A stretch of 6,817 nucleotides of DNA from assembly GCA_023134935.1 (NCBI GenBank), contig JAGLUD010000207.1:1-6817 (forward strand). Reading direction: 5' to 3'. The position numbers and the translations under genes are program-made. The notes under the pieces were generated by a model. The model was not told the DNA's origin, ran no database searches, and was given only the letters and a program-made list of their open reading frames with translations. Shown in pieces: positions 6,031-6,817 of this stretch. The first letter of the stretch is position 1. Each line of letters opens with the position of its first letter. The stretch comes from Paracoccaceae bacterium (lineage in GTDB: Bacteria > Pseudomonadota > Alphaproteobacteria > Rhodobacterales > Rhodobacteraceae).

Positions 6031-6061
6031 CAAGTAGGGCTTCCAGTCACTGGAAGGTCAA
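6031..6061 (-). promoter_or_regulatory. CueR-type promoter and operator of the copA-cueR-cytochrome c operon
   Basis: Read on the minus strand, TTGACC (6061-6056) is the -35, followed by a 19-bp spacer (6055-6037) and a weak -10, TACTTG (6036-6031). The long 19-bp spacer is characteristic of MerR-family promoters, which are activated by DNA distortion. A perfect 17-bp dyad, CTTCCAGTCACTGGAAG on the plus strand (6040-6056, centre 6048), lies between the two elements. From memory, E. coli copA has the same TTGACCTTCC start, the same 19-bp spacer and the same CTTCC...GGAAG arms. Transcription should begin near 6024, leaving about a 20-nt leader that includes the ribosome binding site AAGGAG. The weak -10 fits a promoter that is low without activator. 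Confidence 0.9.
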
Positions 6062-6080
6062 GGGTTTTATTTGCGAGGGG

Positions 6081-6109
6081 TTGGAACCACACCTTTCTCG
6101 CCGTATAAG
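6081..6109 (+). promoter_or_regulatory. Probable sigma-70-type promoter of hisB
   Basis: TTGGAA (6081-6086) and TATAAG (6104-6109) are separated by 17 bp, the ideal spacing, pointing toward hisB. Transcription would start near 6115, giving a leader of just over 20 nt that carries GGAGG (6125-6129) 8 nt before the ATG. The leader is too short for a his attenuator peptide, and I see no such peptide. The promoter is back to back with the copper-operon promoter, whose -35 ends 20 bp to the left, so the two could influence each other slightly. Confidence 0.6.
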
Positions 6110-6137
6110 GCCTTGAAAACTAGCGGAGGCGGGTACC

Positions 6138-6731
6138 ATGCGGACTGCGAAAATTGAACGTAAAACTGCCGAGACCGATATTTCTGTCGAGATTAATCTT
6201 GATGGAACTGGGATCTATGACAACCAGACGGGTGTCGGGTTTTTCGACCATATGCTGGACCAACTATCACGCCACGCGCTGATTGATATAATGGTTCGTG
6301 CCAACGGTGATTTGCACATTGATGACCACCACACGGTGGAAGATGTGGGCATCGCGCTTGGCAAAGCGGTTGCGCAAGCCATTGGCGACAAACGAGGAAT
6401 CGTTCGTTACGGGTCTTGCATGCTAGTCATGGATGACACGTTGGTTCGGGCTGCGCTGGATATGTCTGGACGGGCATATCTGATCTGGAAGGTTGACTTC
6501 ACCGCCTCGAAAATCGGTTCGTTTGATACAGAACTGGTGCGCGAATTCTTTACTGCATTCGCAATGAACGCTGGGATGAACCTTCACATCGAGCGTCTTG
6601 ATGGCGTGAACAGCCACCACATTGCCGAGGCCAGCTTCAAGGCTGTTGCGCGAGCATTGCGGGACGCGTTGGAAACCGACCCACGTAAGGCGGATGCGAT
6701 CCCTTCGACCAAAGGTACGCTAAGCGAATGA
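6138..6731 (+). CDS. hisB: Imidazoleglycerol-phosphate dehydratase HisB
   Basis: A 197-residue monofunctional enzyme, the usual length for bacterial HisB without a phosphatase domain. It converts D-erythro-imidazole-glycerol 3-phosphate to imidazole-acetol phosphate in histidine synthesis, in the cytosol, using Mn(II). Visible signatures are [12 protein letters not shown] (35-46), [14 protein letters not shown] (62-75; H64, H65 and E68 being metal-site residues) and the repeated-half counterpart [12 protein letters not shown] (H160, H161, E164). The two similar halves are the known internal duplication of the fold. The ATG at 6138 has GGAGG 8 nt upstream. The stop overlaps the next gene's start (ATGA), so hisB and hisH are translationally coupled. 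Nothing unusual. Confidence 0.97.
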   Translation: MRTAKIERKTAETDISVEINLDGTGIYDNQTGVGFFDHMLDQLSRHALIDIMVRANGDLHIDDHHTVEDVGIALGKAVAQAIGDKRGIVRYGSCMLVMDDTLVRAALDMSGRAYLIWKVDFTASKIGSFDTELVREFFTAFAMNAGMNLHIERLDGVNSHHIAEASFKAVARALRDALETDPRKADAIPSTKGTLSE

Positions 6732-6817
6732 CTACGGTTATTGTTGACTATAATTCGGGCAACATCCACTCGGCTGAAAAGAGCTTTCAGCGGATGGCTG
6801 GCGAGGTTGATGCGGGG
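6728..6817 (+). CDS. hisH: Imidazole glycerol phosphate synthase subunit HisH (N-terminal part only)
   Basis: The first 30 codons are present and the gene runs off the right edge. The opening [20 protein letters not shown] is the first beta strand and P-loop-like turn of HisH, the class I glutamine amidotransferase that supplies ammonia to HisF; related proteins read DYGxGN(L/I)xS at this point. The ATG overlaps the hisB stop by 4 nt (ATGA). The catalytic Cys, His and Glu lie beyond the window. The position directly after hisB, common in alphaproteobacteria, supports the call. Confidence 0.9.
   Translation, partial: MTTVIVDYNSGNIHSAEKSFQRMAGEVDAG

Noticed and set aside
6110..6137. Histidine attenuator leader before hisB
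   Set aside because: The leader is just over 20 nt and contains no run of His codons or alternative stem-loops.

Overview
The window looks like chromosome of an alphaproteobacterium, most likely a Rhodobacterales (Roseobacter-type) species of moderate G+C. I base this on the style of the proteins (an isovaleryl-CoA dehydrogenase-like N-terminus, a hisB-hisH pair, a compact copA-cueR operon) and on recalled family resemblance, not on a database search. Almost every base is coding. The only gaps are 251-313, 1436-1505, 2797-2799 and 6005-6137.

Layout, left to right. (1) 1-250, minus strand: the first 83 codons of an acyl-CoA dehydrogenase that resembles isovaleryl-CoA dehydrogenase (leucine catabolism). 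A long palindrome at 274-299 sits just upstream and looks like a repressor operator. (2) 314-2796: a divergent three-gene group. A HupE/UreJ_2-type exported membrane protein is on the minus strand. A DUF4198-type periplasmic protein and a small membrane methyltransferase of the isoprenylcysteine methyltransferase (ICMT) type are on the plus strand. Both divergent proteins are predicted to mature with an N-terminal His-Glu, and both families have been linked to metal handling. (3) 2800-6004, minus strand: a copper-efflux operon transcribed copA -> cueR-type regulator -> c-type cytochrome. The genes are joined by two ATGA stop/start overlaps and start from a textbook MerR-family promoter: TTGACC, a 19-bp spacer carrying a perfect CTTCC/GGAAG dyad, then a weak -10. 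(4) 6138-6817, plus strand: hisB followed by the first 30 codons of hisH (ATGA overlap), expressed from a good sigma-70-like promoter at 6081-6109.

How the genes may work together. Excess cytosolic Cu(I) should be sensed by the CueR-like regulator, which activates the promoter at 6031-6061. This makes the P1B-type ATPase that exports Cu(I), more regulator, and an exported cytochrome c whose distal half carries two His-His motifs. The divergent HupE/DUF4198/methyltransferase group meets this operon tail to tail with only 3 bp between them. It may be a second metal-handling module, though the sequence does not show which metal or which direction. The leucine-catabolism and histidine genes at the edges look like ordinary housekeeping neighbours.

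The most interesting points are the cytochrome c built into a CueR-controlled operon, the paired HupE/DUF4198 proteins with matching predicted His-Glu mature N-termini, and the near-perfect 26-bp palindrome in front of the acyl-CoA dehydrogenase gene. I found no RNA genes, insertion sequences, CRISPR arrays or phage genes.
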